From positions 310,001 through 374,000 of the forward strand of contig NZ_BMUZ01000008.1 of the NCBI RefSeq assembly GCF_014650455.1: DNA of 64,000 nucleotides, read 5' to 3'. Source of the stretch: Streptomyces xanthochromogenes (GTDB taxonomy: Bacteria; Actinomycetota; Actinomycetes; Streptomycetales; Streptomycetaceae). This document shows positions 43,295 through 51,495 of the stretch, in pieces. The translations under genes were made by a program, and so were the position numbers. Positions within the stretch are counted from its first letter, which is position 1, and every line of letters begins with the position of its first letter. A model generated the notes under the pieces. The model saw only the letters and a list, made by a program, of their open reading frames with translations, did no database searches and was not told the origin of the DNA.

Positions 43295-43936
43295 TCAGCT
43301 GGGGGTGGCCAGAGCGTCGAAGTCCACCAGGCCGGTGGCCTCCAGCATCGTCATGTGGTCGAGGACGGTCCTGTTGGCATCGTTCGCCAGGTCCCGCACC
43401 AGCGAGTTCCGGGTGGTCGCGCGGACCTGGGCGACCAGGGCGAACACCTTGCCGTGGGCGGCGCGCAGCAGGTTGGCGAAGTCCCGTTCGTAGGCGGTGC
43501 CGGTGTCCGCGGTCAGCTGGCGCAGCCAGCCCTGCTGCTGGGCGTTGGGCTGGTTCGGCAGCTCGATGCCGAGCTTCGCGGCGACGTCCCGGTCGTGCTG
43601 GTCGAGCGCGGCGTGCCCCATGACGAGGTGGTCCCCGGCCGCCTTGATCGCGGCACTGGGCGCCCGCTGCTGGGCCTGCTGCCCGGCCGGGCCCTCCCAG
43701 AGCCCGGCGAGCCGCACCTTCGTGACGAACTCCCGGTCCGTCGCGGACAGCGGGCCCCAAGGGGTGGGCGTGGAGGAGGAGTTGAGGTTCGCCTGCGGGG
43801 TGCTGGAGCGGTCGGCGTACGACCAGACGGGAAAGGCGAGCGCGCCGATGGTGGCCACCAGCACCGCGATGAGCAGACCCGTCCCGTTCACGTGGCGCAG
43901 GGCGAAACGGCTGGAGCGGACTATTCCACGCGACAA
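43295..43936 (-). CDS. DUF4142 membrane-anchored protein, short paralogue
   Basis: A 213-aa paralogue of the gene at 40874-41683. It has an N-terminal membrane segment (GLLIAVLVATIGALAFPVWSYA) and the same DUF4142 core, with long identical runs such as GWLRQLT and NLLRAAHGKVFALVAQVRA. Here the His-rich helix reads DHLVMGHAALDQHDRDVAAKLG. It ends at the core (VDFDALATPS) and lacks the Pro-rich tail. The start is TTG 43936 behind GGGAGG. The two paralogues bracket the DUF692 gene, indicating duplication around it. Confidence 0.85.
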   Translation of the reverse strand: MSRGIVRSSRFALRHVNGTGLLIAVLVATIGALAFPVWSYADRSSTPQANLNSSSTPTPWGPLSATDREFVTKVRLAGLWEGPAGQQAQQRAPSAAIKAAGDHLVMGHAALDQHDRDVAAKLGIELPNQPNAQQQGWLRQLTADTGTAYERDFANLLRAAHGKVFALVAQVRATTRNSLVRDLANDANRTVLDHMTMLEATGLVDFDALATPS

Positions 43937-44050
43937 GATGCCTCCCGGGACGGCGAGTTGAGAGCGCGAGCACTGCTCGGCGTACCGGGAGGTACGGATG
44001 GGGCGGGTGGTGTGTTCAGCGGGGCGAAGGCATGGCCGGATACGGCACCC

Positions 44051-44800
44051 TCAGCCGCCCGCGACCCGTGCCCGCAGGGCCGGGTGGTCGGCGACCACCG
44101 TGCAGGAGCCCGGGGCGATTTCGGTGAAGCCCGCGTCGCGGACCACCGGCAGCCCGCTGCGGGTCAGCCCGTGCCAGGCGGCCGGGTCCGCGATGCGTAC
44201 CGCCAGGGCGAAGCCGGACTCGCGCCAGGCCGCGCGCTCGGGCTCCGTGAGCTCCCACCAGGCGAGCTGGGCGCCGTGCCCGGCCTGGGCCATGGCCTTG
44301 CCCGCGGACATGCCGAGGTCCGGGTTGAGCCAGAGCACCGGCGCGATCGTCTCGGGGGCGCCCGGCTCGGCCGGGTCGTCCAGGTCCGTGCCGGACACCT
44401 GGAGCTTGGCCAGTTCCTTGGGCCAGCCGTCCAGCGGCACCGGCGGGAAGACGCGTACCTCCGCCGCCTTCCCGGTCACCGTGATGCCGGGCAGCGCCGA
44501 GGCCTTGCGCCACTCGGCGCCGCGGGCCCGCCGCACGACCTTGCGGATCCGCGCGTCCTGCCAGTCCCGCATCACCCGGGCCCACTCGCCCTCGTCGTCC
44601 CCCTCGCCGAGCGACCGCTCGTCGGAGAGCATCACGAGCACCGCGCGGGCCGCCGTCTCCAGGGCGTCGGTGCGCGCCGGCGGCTCGGCCTTCTCGATGT
44701 GCACGACGAGCGGCAGCACGTACTGCCGTGCCTCGTCGCGCGGGGAGGCGTCGTGAAAGGGGCTGTCGGAAGGGGGGTTCTGGGTGTTCTCGGTGCTCAC
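44051..44800 (-). CDS. Peptidyl-tRNA hydrolase, PTH2-like
   Basis: A 249-aa protein. The C-terminal half has the PTH2 motif GKAMAQAGHGAQLAWWEL, which in archaeal/eukaryotic-type Pth2 carries the catalytic Lys/His region, preceded by the strand VLWLNPDLGMSAG. The N-terminal 130 residues are an actinobacterial extension of unknown role (YVLPLVVHIEKAEPPARTDAL). Pth2 enzymes release peptides from peptidyl-tRNA; a housekeeping Pth1 is expected elsewhere. GTG 44800 (MSTENTQNPPSDSP) is chosen because the longer frame overlaps the divergent AIM24 gene. It lies upstream of the DUF4142/DUF692 set on the same strand. Confidence 0.8.
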   Translation of the reverse strand: MSTENTQNPPSDSPFHDASPRDEARQYVLPLVVHIEKAEPPARTDALETAARAVLVMLSDERSLGEGDDEGEWARVMRDWQDARIRKVVRRARGAEWRKASALPGITVTGKAAEVRVFPPVPLDGWPKELAKLQVSGTDLDDPAEPGAPETIAPVLWLNPDLGMSAGKAMAQAGHGAQLAWWELTEPERAAWRESGFALAVRIADPAAWHGLTRSGLPVVRDAGFTEIAPGSCTVVADHPALRARVAGG

Positions 44801-44870
44801 CCCACCAGTCTGCCAGCCGCCGAACCGGTGATTCTTGGCGGAACGAATGGTTCCGGGACAGGATGCGCGC

Positions 44871-45548
44871 ATGAAGAGCGACCTTTTTGCCATCGAGAAC
44901 ATGGCCCAGCCCGCGGCCGCCGCCGGAATGACGCTGGAGAACGCCAAGTCCATCAAGTACGCGGTCAACGGCGAGATGCTCGCGCGGCAGGGCGCGATGA
45001 TCGCCTACCGCGGCAGCCTCCAGTTCGAGCGGCGCGGCCAGGGCATCGGCGGCATGCTCAAGCGCGCGGTGACCGGCGAGGGCCTGCCGCTGATGGCGGT
45101 CAGCGGCCAGGGCGAGGCCTGGTTCGCGCACGAGGCGCAGAACTGCTTCATCGTCGACATCGAGCAGGGCGACGCGCTCACCATCAACGGTCGCAACGTG
45201 CTGTGCTTCGACGCCTCGCTCAGCTACGAGATCAAGACGGTCAAGGGCTCCGGCATCGCCGGCGGCGGCCTGTTCAACAGCGTCTTCACCGGGCAGGGCC
45301 GCCTGGGGCTGATGTGCGAGGGCAACCCGCTGGTCATCCCGGTCTCCCCGCAGCTTCCGGTGTACGTCGACACCGACGCGGTGGTCGGCTGGACCGCCAA
45401 CCTCCAGACCTCCCTGCACCGCTCGCAGTCCATCGGCTCGATGCTGCGCGGCGGCTCCGGCGAGGCCGTTCAGCTGATGCTCCAGGGCGAGGGCTACGTC
45501 ATAGTGCGCCCCAGCGAGGCGACGCCGCAGAAGGCCCAGCAGCACTGA
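44871..45548 (+). CDS. AIM24 family protein
   Basis: A 225-aa protein of the AIM24/TIGR00266 family, a trimeric beta-prism fold also found in yeast mitochondria. Typical strands are YAVNGEMLARQGAMIAYRGSLQFE, GEAWFAHEAQNCFIVDIEQGDALTINGRNVLCFDASL and LMLQGEGYVIVRPSE. No catalytic residues or export signal are seen, and the biochemical role of the family is unknown. ATG 44871 is used (MKSDLFAIENMAQP), divergent from the Pth2-like gene with 70 bp between start codons. Confidence 0.9.
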   Translation: MKSDLFAIENMAQPAAAAGMTLENAKSIKYAVNGEMLARQGAMIAYRGSLQFERRGQGIGGMLKRAVTGEGLPLMAVSGQGEAWFAHEAQNCFIVDIEQGDALTINGRNVLCFDASLSYEIKTVKGSGIAGGGLFNSVFTGQGRLGLMCEGNPLVIPVSPQLPVYVDTDAVVGWTANLQTSLHRSQSIGSMLRGGSGEAVQLMLQGEGYVIVRPSEATPQKAQQH

Positions 45549-45777
45549 GCACCGTCCGGAACCTGCGCGGGGTGGGCCGCCGGTACTCCAGCGGCGGCCC
45601 CTGGGCGCCCTCATCCCGGACCCGGCCGGGGGCGCACCGGTCCGGATTGAGGGCGCCAACGGCACTGGAAGGTCAACCCTGTTGAGGGACCGGAGCGGTT
45701 CGGCGCGGCCCGCGCACCCCGGCACCCCGCTCGCCGAGCTCTCCCGGGGCGCCGACCCGGTCCCGTACGCCGATTAG
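45549..45777 (+). pseudogene. Remnant of an ABC transporter ATP-binding gene
   Basis: Two frames on the plus strand encode pieces of one ABC ATPase N-terminus. The first reads VRNLRGVGRRYSSGGPW, the usual strand before the P-loop. After a frameshift near 45600-45620 the second reads GAPVRIEGANGTGRSTLLR, a Walker A motif (GANGTGKS type) in which the P-loop lysine is arginine. It then drifts into unrelated sequence and stops at 45775-45777. Nothing of the signature or Walker B region remains. A small hairpin at 45574-45600 within it may serve as terminator for AIM24. Confidence 0.65.
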
Positions 45778-45787
45778 GCTCGGGCGC

Positions 45788-45994
45788 ATGGACGAGACGC
45801 AGCCGCGGGACGACACGACCTACTGCGAGGCGGCCCCCTTGGGCGGCGCCCCCGCGGCCGGAGTGTACGAGGGGCCCTTCGCCGAGTGCGTGCTGTGCCG
45901 GGCACCGACCGAGTACCCGGAGTCGACCAGGGGCAGCACGCTCTGCCCGGTGTGCGAGTGGCAGGAGGCGCAGCGCGCGGCCTGCTCCGGCTGA
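45788..45994 (+). CDS. Small CxxC zinc-ribbon-like protein
   Basis: A 68-aa protein with the pairs CVLC (near residue 35) and CPVC (near residue 53), the spacing of a four-cysteine zinc ribbon, plus two extra cysteines at the ends (TYCEA and AACSG). The N-terminus is acidic and probably disordered. ATG 45788 begins about 10 bp after the ABC remnant, without a strong ribosome site. The zinc-binding role is inferred from the cysteine pattern only. Confidence 0.7.
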   Translation: MDETQPRDDTTYCEAAPLGGAPAAGVYEGPFAECVLCRAPTEYPESTRGSTLCPVCEWQEAQRAACSG

Positions 45995-46076
45995 GCCGGT
46001 CGGTGCGGGGGGTGGCGCGCCGTGCCGGTCAGTGCGGGGGGTGGCGCGCTGAGCCGGTCAGTGCTGGGGGTGCTGG
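45995..46076. repeat. 29-bp tandem repeat at the end of the deacetylase gene
   Basis: Copies start at 45995, 46024 and 46053 (GCCGGTC[GA]GTGCGGGGGG...), the third partial and diverging after about 24 bp. The third copy spans the deacetylase stop codon at 46058-46060, so the array looks like outward duplication of the gene's 3' end. Confidence 0.75.
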
Positions 46077-46936
46077 ACGGTGCTGCGGATCAGGTCGGAG
46101 ACCTTCACGAAGCGGTAGCCGCGCTTGCGCAGCTCCGGCACGATGCGCTGGAGCGCCGTGTCGGTGACCGGTGCCGCGCTGCGCGTGCAGTGCATGACCA
46201 CGAGGGACCCGGGCTTGACCCCGGCCAGGACCTGCTCGGCGACCGCGTTCGCGTCCTTGGCGAAGGCGTCCCCGCTCACCACGTCCCACTGGACGGCGGT
46301 CATCTTCAGCGGGGCGAGCGCGCGCAGCGTCTCGTCGTCGTAGCAGCCGCCGGGGAAGCGGAAGTACGGCACGGTGTTGGTCACCCCGGCCGCCTTGAAC
46401 TGGGCCGTCGCCTTCTCCACGTCGGCCCGCATCGCGTCCTTCTCGACGACGGGCAGCCCGTAGCAGTCCGTCTTGAACGCGTAGTGGCTGTAGGAGTGGT
46501 TGCCGACCTCGAAGGCGGGGTCGGTCCCGATGGCACGGGCCTCGGCCGGATACTCCTGCGCCCATCGACCGGTCATGAACACGGTGGCCGGCACCTTCAG
46601 GCGCTTCAGGTCGGCGATGAGCGCCGGGTTGTCGAAGCGCTCGCCGCCCGCCGCGCGCGGACCCTGGTCGGCCGTCATGTCGGCGTCGAAACTCAGCGCG
46701 ACGACCTTCTCGCCCTGGGGGTTCGGGGCCGCCCGCTCGAAGACCGGGGTGAGTCCGCCGGGGCCGGGTGCCAGCGTCGCGGCGATCGCCGTCTTCGGAG
46801 CACCGGCCCCCGGGGGTGCCGAGGGCGCGGCCTTGCCCGCCGTCTGGTGCGGGGCCGTGGCGGGGTCGGAGCCGCAGGCCGTGAGTGCGGCACCGAGCAG
46901 GGCAACCGTGAGCAGTTTTCGTGCAGTAGTGGTCAC
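46058..46936 (-). CDS. NodB-family polysaccharide deacetylase lipoprotein
   Basis: A 292-aa lipoprotein. The signal peptide ends in lipobox LTAC (MTTTARKLLTVALLGAALTAC). The CE4/NodB domain begins near residue 80 with motif 1 as SFDADMT instead of TFDDG, so the paired aspartates are separated by one residue. Motif 2 is HSYSH (metal histidines), motif 3 RFPGGCYDD (Arg), and HC at VVMHCTRS near the C-terminus. This variant occurs in a recognisable Streptomyces subfamily. It probably removes acetyl groups from an envelope or extracellular polysaccharide. GTG 46936 is chosen because the longer frame has no signal peptide at its start. Confidence 0.88.
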   Translation of the reverse strand: MTTTARKLLTVALLGAALTACGSDPATAPHQTAGKAAPSAPPGAGAPKTAIAATLAPGPGGLTPVFERAAPNPQGEKVVALSFDADMTADQGPRAAGGERFDNPALIADLKRLKVPATVFMTGRWAQEYPAEARAIGTDPAFEVGNHSYSHYAFKTDCYGLPVVEKDAMRADVEKATAQFKAAGVTNTVPYFRFPGGCYDDETLRALAPLKMTAVQWDVVSGDAFAKDANAVAEQVLAGVKPGSLVVMHCTRSAAPVTDTALQRIVPELRKRGYRFVKVSDLIRSTVQHPQH

Positions 46937-47186
46937 GAACGGAAAGTATCCGATCGTATCGACATATTTGTTCAGGGCGCTCCCGGCCGCTCCCGAGATT
47001 CCGGCCAATGCCGCACAGCCCGGCGCCTGGGCCCGGCACGGGCCCGCCGCCCCAGCCGCACGACGCGCCCCGTGGGCCGCCGCGGACTACGCTCGATGCA
47101 GACGGATCAGCCCGACCCACCCGGATCACCCGCCCGAAAAGGCCCCTTCGCGGGCAGGGCGCGGTTCGAGGCCCCAGGGAGGCGAC

Positions 47187-47939
47187 GTGTCCCGATCCCG
47201 TGCCGGAGCATGCTCGGCGGCACTCTTCTCGACCGCCCTCGCGCTGTGTTTCGCGTGCGCGGCGACCGCCCGCGCGGACGACACCGGCTCGCTCGGCGCG
47301 GACCGGATCGCCCAGCGCTCCCACGACGCGCTGCTCGGGGCCCGGTCCCTGCACGTGACGGCACAGGGCGTCCCGGGCTCCGGCGCGGGGACCTCCTTCG
47401 ATCTGACCCTCGACCGGTCGGGCAACTGCCGCGGCTCGGTGAGCCTCGGCCCTCAGGGCTCGGTGGAGATCATCCGGCGCGGCACCGACGTGTGGATCAG
47501 GCCGAACGCCGCGTTCTGGAAGAACGAGGTGCCCGGCGGCGGCAGCGCCCTGGCCTCGCTCGTCGGCGACCGCTACCTGAAGGGCACCACCGACGACCCG
47601 GTGCTGCGGAACACGACCGACGTGTGCGACCTCGACACCTTCCAGAAGTATCTGGACACCTCCGCCAAGCTGCCCGCCGCCACCCTCACCAAGGGCAGGC
47701 CGGCCACGGTCGACGGCGTCGCGGTCATTCCGGTCACGGCCACCCGGCAGGGCCGGACCTACACGCTCGACGTGGCCGCCACCGGGACGCCCTACCCGGT
47801 ACGGTTCACCGTCGCCAAGGGCGGTGCCGCCCCCGAGGCGACCGTACGCTTCGACGGGTTCGACCAGCCGGTGCCGGCTGCCACCCCGGCCGCCGCCGAC
47901 GCCGTGGACATCTCCGGCCTGATGGGCAGGCAGTCCTGA
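47187..47939 (+). CDS. Secreted LppX/LprG-like protein
   Basis: A 250-aa exported protein with a signal peptide of about 30 residues (AALFSTALALCFACAATARA). The mature part follows the LppX_LprAFG pattern: AQRSHDALLGARSLHVTAQG, a half-barrel of antiparallel strands (GSVEIIRRGTDVWIRPNAAFW), then VDGVAVIPVTATRQGRTYTLDVAATGTPYPVRF. Mycobacterial members bind lipids at the cell surface. There is no clear lipobox cysteine directly at the cleavage site, so it may be soluble. GTG 47187 lies behind GGGAGG. It is divergent from the deacetylase. Confidence 0.78.
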   Translation: MSRSRAGACSAALFSTALALCFACAATARADDTGSLGADRIAQRSHDALLGARSLHVTAQGVPGSGAGTSFDLTLDRSGNCRGSVSLGPQGSVEIIRRGTDVWIRPNAAFWKNEVPGGGSALASLVGDRYLKGTTDDPVLRNTTDVCDLDTFQKYLDTSAKLPAATLTKGRPATVDGVAVIPVTATRQGRTYTLDVAATGTPYPVRFTVAKGGAAPEATVRFDGFDQPVPAATPAAADAVDISGLMGRQS

Positions 47940-47964
47940 TGGAAGGACCCCAACTCGCCCTGGA

Positions 47965-48849
47965 TCAGGGGCCCTTGAGCAGCCGGCGCCTGCACTCCTC
48001 GACATCGAAGTCGCCCGGCGGGTACTGCGGATCCAGCGCCTCCAGATGCTCCAGGAGCAGCTTGCTTACCGCCCAGTTGCGGTACCACTTGCGGTCGGCA
48101 GGCACGAGGTGCCAGGGGGCGGCGGCCGTCGAGCAGCGCTCCAGGGCGAGCTCGTACGCCTCCTGGTAGGCGGGCCACAGCGCGCGCTCGTCGATGTCCC
48201 CGGCGTTGAACTTCCAGTGCTTGTCCGGGTTGTCGAGGCGGGCGAGAAGGCGGCGGCGCTGCTCCTCGTGGCCGATGTGCAGGAACACCTTGACGACGGT
48301 CACGCCGTCGTCCACCAGGGACTGCTCGAAGCGGTTGATGTGACCGTAGCGAAGCGTGACCTGAGGCCGCGGGACCAGCTCGCGCACCCGGGCGATCAGG
48401 ACGTCCTCGTAGTGCGAGCGGTCGAAGATGCCGATCTCGCCCGACTGCGGCAGCGCCTTGGAGATGCGCCACAGGAACGGGTGCGCGAGCTCCTCGCGGG
48501 TCGGTGCCTTGAAGGCCTTGATGCGGCAGCCCGAGGGGTTGAACAGGCCGATGACGTGCTTGACCGTGCCGCCCTTGCCGCTGGTGTCCATGCCCTGGAG
48601 CACCAGCAGGATCCGCCGCCGGTCGCCCGCGGTGCTCGCCGCGTACAGGCGCTCCTGGAGATCGGCGAGACGTTCACCCATCCGGGCGATGGCGGCCAGG
48701 CCCGCCGCCTTGTCCTTGGGGCCGCCGGGCGTGGCGTCGGTGGCGTGGGAGGCGAGGGCGACACGCTCGCCCTCGGGGATGCGCAGCAGCTCGCGCAGGT
48801 TCTGCCCGGGCCTGTCGCCGCCCTTGCGGGCCTTGCCCTTACCGGCCAC
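47965..48849 (-). CDS. ppk2: Polyphosphate kinase 2 family protein
   Basis: A 294-aa soluble PPK2 enzyme, which transfers phosphate between polyphosphate and nucleotides. Walker A is GMDTSGKGG (residues 86-94); Walker B is GIFDRSHYEDVL with Asp143; the lid region is PDKHWKFNAGDIDERALW. The single-domain size fits the class that phosphorylates nucleoside mono- or diphosphates at the expense of polyphosphate. ATG 48849 is the start. It is convergent with the LppX-like gene and has about 80 bp before the next gene. Confidence 0.92.
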   Translation of the reverse strand: MAGKGKARKGGDRPGQNLRELLRIPEGERVALASHATDATPGGPKDKAAGLAAIARMGERLADLQERLYAASTAGDRRRILLVLQGMDTSGKGGTVKHVIGLFNPSGCRIKAFKAPTREELAHPFLWRISKALPQSGEIGIFDRSHYEDVLIARVRELVPRPQVTLRYGHINRFEQSLVDDGVTVVKVFLHIGHEEQRRRLLARLDNPDKHWKFNAGDIDERALWPAYQEAYELALERCSTAAAPWHLVPADRKWYRNWAVSKLLLEHLEALDPQYPPGDFDVEECRRRLLKGP

Positions 48850-48927
48850 TGCGCACCCCTTCCGGCCGCCTCACGTTCCCTCGATCGTGCGATGGAACGG
48901 CGGTCGGCGCTACCGCTGGCGGCAGTG

Positions 48928-49353
48928 TCAGGCGAGCTCGGCGCTGAGCGTGATGGTGGTCCCCGAAAGGGCCTGGCTCACCGGGCAGTTCTTCTTGGCG
49001 TCCTCGGCGGCGGCCTGGAAGCCGTCCGCGTCGAGGCCGGGCACCTCGCCGACCACGGTGAGGTGGATGCCGGTGATGCCCTCGCCGGGCTGGAAGGTGA
49101 CGTCGGCCTTGGTCTCCAGGCGGGTGGGCGGGGTGCCCGCGCCGGTCAGACCGTGCGAAAGGGCCATGGAGAAGCAGCTGGAGTGAGCGGCCGCGATGAG
49201 CTCCTCCGGGCTGGTCTTGCCGTTGGCCTGCTCGGCGCGGGACGGCCAGGAGACCGGCTGGGACCCGATGCCCGAGGAGTCGAAGCTGACGGTGCCGGAG
49301 CCCTTGAGGAGCTCGCCTTCCCAGACCGTGTGCGCCGTGCGCGTGGTGGCCAT
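48928..49353 (-). CDS. OsmC/Ohr-family peroxiredoxin
   Basis: A 141-aa OsmC-type protein that reduces organic hydroperoxides. The catalytic cysteine pair is Cys60 (AAAHSSCFSMAL) and Cys123 (KKNCPVSQAL); the Arg of the active site lies in SWPSRAEQ. The length and the AHSSCFSMAL helix indicate the OsmC rather than Ohr branch. ATG 49353 follows AAGGGAAAC. No MarR-type regulator gene is adjacent. Confidence 0.93.
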   Translation of the reverse strand: MATTRTAHTVWEGELLKGSGTVSFDSSGIGSQPVSWPSRAEQANGKTSPEELIAAAHSSCFSMALSHGLTGAGTPPTRLETKADVTFQPGEGITGIHLTVVGEVPGLDADGFQAAAEDAKKNCPVSQALSGTTITLSAELA

Positions 49354-49419
49354 GATGTTTCCCTTCTGTGGCCGAGGGGGCGGTGGACGGATGCAGCATG
49401 AGCCCCCTCGGCCCCAAAC

Positions 49420-50487
49420 CTACTGCGCCACAAGGCCCTTCGCGTCGCGGGCGAGCGCGGTCAGGCGGGAGATCGCCCGGAAGTACTTCTTGCGGTAGCC
49501 GCCGTTCAGCATCTCGTCACTGAACAGCCGGTCGAAGGGGACACCGGAGGCGAGTACCGGTACCTCACGGTCGTAGAGGCGGTCGGCGAGCACCACCAGC
49601 CGCAGCGCGGTCGACTGGTCGGGCACCGGGCGCACATCGGTCAGGCACACCGCGCGCACCCCGTCCGTGAGCGCGCCGTAGCGGCTGGGGTGGACGCGTG
49701 AGAGGTGGTCGAGCAGCTGCGGGAAGTCGTCGAGGGCGGCGCCCTCGGTGGCGTAGGCGGCCTTGGTGACCTGCTCCTCGGAGTGCGGCGCCGGGGCCTC
49801 GGGCAGACCGCGGTGACGGTAGTCCTCGCCGTCGATCCTGAGCGGCCGGAAGTGTGCCGAAAGGCCCTGGATCTCGCGCAGGAAGTCGGCGGCCGCGAAC
49901 CGGCCCTCGCCGAGCTTGCCCGGCAGCGTGTTGGAGGTCGCGGCGAGCGCCACGCCCTGCTCGACGAGCCGGCGGAGCAGCGAGGACACGAGGACGGTGT
50001 CGCCCGGGTCGTCGAGCTCGAACTCGTCGATGCACAGCAGCCGGTGACCGCTCAGGGTCGCCACGGTCTGCTGGAAACCGAGCGCGCCGACCAGGTTGGT
50101 CAGCTCGACGAACGTGCCGAAGGCCTTCAGGGCGGGCTCGGCCGGGGTGGCGTGCCACAGGGACGCGAGCAGGTGCGTCTTGCCGACGCCGTAACCGCCG
50201 TCGAGGTACACCCCGCGCGGCCCGGGCGCGGCGGCCGGCTTCTTCGCGAACCAGCGCCGCTTGGTGCCCACGGCGTGCGCGCCTCCCAGCCCCGCCGCGA
50301 AGGAGGACAGCACGGCGACCGCCTCGGTCTGGCTGGGCTGGTTCGGGTCCGGCACGTACGTCTCGAAGCGCACCGAGTCGAACCGCGGCGGCGGCACCAT
50401 CTCGGCGACCAGACGGTCGGCGGGGACATGCGGCGCACGGGCGCAGAGCGACATGGGGGCCGCTTCGGTTATGGGGCTGGTCGACAC
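49420..50487 (-). CDS. zapE: Cell division protein ZapE (AFG1-type ATPase)
   Basis: A 355-aa AAA-like ATPase. Walker A is DGGYGVGKTH (residues about 97-105), Walker B LLCIDEFELDDPGD, sensor AATSNTLPG, and the C-terminal arginine region RLYDREVPVLASG and GGYRKKYFRAISRL. In E. coli ZapE is a Z-ring-associated ATPase and the mitochondrial homologue AFG1 acts in proteolysis; the actinobacterial role is not known. GTG 50487 is chosen; it is divergent from the reductase gene with only 37 bp between start codons, so the promoters overlap. Confidence 0.9.
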   Translation of the reverse strand: MSTSPITEAAPMSLCARAPHVPADRLVAEMVPPPRFDSVRFETYVPDPNQPSQTEAVAVLSSFAAGLGGAHAVGTKRRWFAKKPAAAPGPRGVYLDGGYGVGKTHLLASLWHATPAEPALKAFGTFVELTNLVGALGFQQTVATLSGHRLLCIDEFELDDPGDTVLVSSLLRRLVEQGVALAATSNTLPGKLGEGRFAAADFLREIQGLSAHFRPLRIDGEDYRHRGLPEAPAPHSEEQVTKAAYATEGAALDDFPQLLDHLSRVHPSRYGALTDGVRAVCLTDVRPVPDQSTALRLVVLADRLYDREVPVLASGVPFDRLFSDEMLNGGYRKKYFRAISRLTALARDAKGLVAQ

Positions 50488-50524
50488 AGTTCCCCACTGT
50501 AAGCGCCGTGCCAGACTGCACGGT

Positions 50525-51343
50525 ATGCGACAACTGTTCCCTGTGACCGACCAGACACCGGCGGCCGAAAGCAGCCGGGCCGCGGGACCGGCCGCGGGCG
50601 ACGACCCCGCAGAACACGCCGCGGGCACCGAGTGGTCGCTCGACCGACTGGCCGACGCCTACGCCTACCCCCCCGGCGGCGGCCCCTGGCTGCGCGCCAA
50701 CATGGTGTCCTCGCTCGACGGCGCCGGCCATCACGAGGGGCGCTCCCAGCCGCTGTCCTCCGACACCGACATGCGGATCTTCGGCACCCTGCGTGCCCTG
50801 GCGGACGTCGTGGTGGTGGGTGCGGAAACGGTACGCCTGGAGGGGTACCGGCCGGCCAGGGCGCGAGCCGGGTTCGCCGAGCGGCGCAAGGCCGCCGGGC
50901 AGGGCCCCGCGCCCGTCATCGCCGTCGTCACCGCGAGCCTGGACCTCGACTTCGCGCTGCCGCTGTTCACCTCGCCGCTCGTGCCCACCCTGATCCTGAC
51001 CGGCGCGGCCGCCGACCCCGACCGGGTCCGCGAGGCCGAGCGGGCGGGCTGCGAGGTGGTGGTCGCGGGCGACGGAGTCGGTGTCGAGCCCCGCCGGGCG
51101 GTCGCGGCGCTGGCCGGGCGCGGCCTGCCGCGGATGCTCACCGAGGGCGGGCCGCGGCTGCTCGGCCAGTTCGTGGCCGCCGGGGTGCTCGACGAACTGT
51201 GCCTGACCGTGTCCCCGACGCTGACCGCGGGCGACGCCCAGCGGATCGCGTCGGGGCCCGCGGTGAAGGTCCCGCAGCGGTTCGCCCCGACGTCCGTACT
51301 GGAGGACGCCGGGTTCCTCTACACGCGTTACCGTCGGATCTGA
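50525..51343 (+). CDS. Pyrimidine reductase family protein (RibD C-terminal domain)
   Basis: A 272-aa reductase of the RibD_C/DHFR-like fold. LRANMVSSLDGAGHHEGRSQPLSSDTDMRIFGTLRALADVVVVGAETVR is its standard opening (only parts of it are diagnostic: the Ser-Leu-Asp-Gly and VGAETVR blocks). MLTEGGPRLLGQFVAAGVLDELCLTV completes the NADPH site. In riboflavin synthesis this domain reduces the ribosyl group of the pyrimidine intermediate, but here there is no deaminase domain and no rib cluster nearby, so the substrate may be different. ATG 50525 is the start. Confidence 0.87.
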   Translation: MRQLFPVTDQTPAAESSRAAGPAAGDDPAEHAAGTEWSLDRLADAYAYPPGGGPWLRANMVSSLDGAGHHEGRSQPLSSDTDMRIFGTLRALADVVVVGAETVRLEGYRPARARAGFAERRKAAGQGPAPVIAVVTASLDLDFALPLFTSPLVPTLILTGAAADPDRVREAERAGCEVVVAGDGVGVEPRRAVAALAGRGLPRMLTEGGPRLLGQFVAAGVLDELCLTVSPTLTAGDAQRIASGPAVKVPQRFAPTSVLEDAGFLYTRYRRI

Positions 51344-51495
51344 CGATCAGCGGAATTTCCCGTTCCGGTTAGCTCACGCTGGGCACACTTATTCACGCAG
51401 ACCCCGTGCGGATACGGGGAAGGATGGTTTCCGCAGGGGCCGGACCCGCCATGCACGGCGGGGGCGGCCATGGAGAGAACAGAAGGGCGCCTGTC

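Noticed and set aside
45604..45657. 18-bp imperfect inverted repeat with arms GGCGCCCTCA/TGAGGGCGCC
   Set aside because: It lies inside the ABC ATPase remnant and is not placed as a terminator or operator of an intact gene; probably coincidental.
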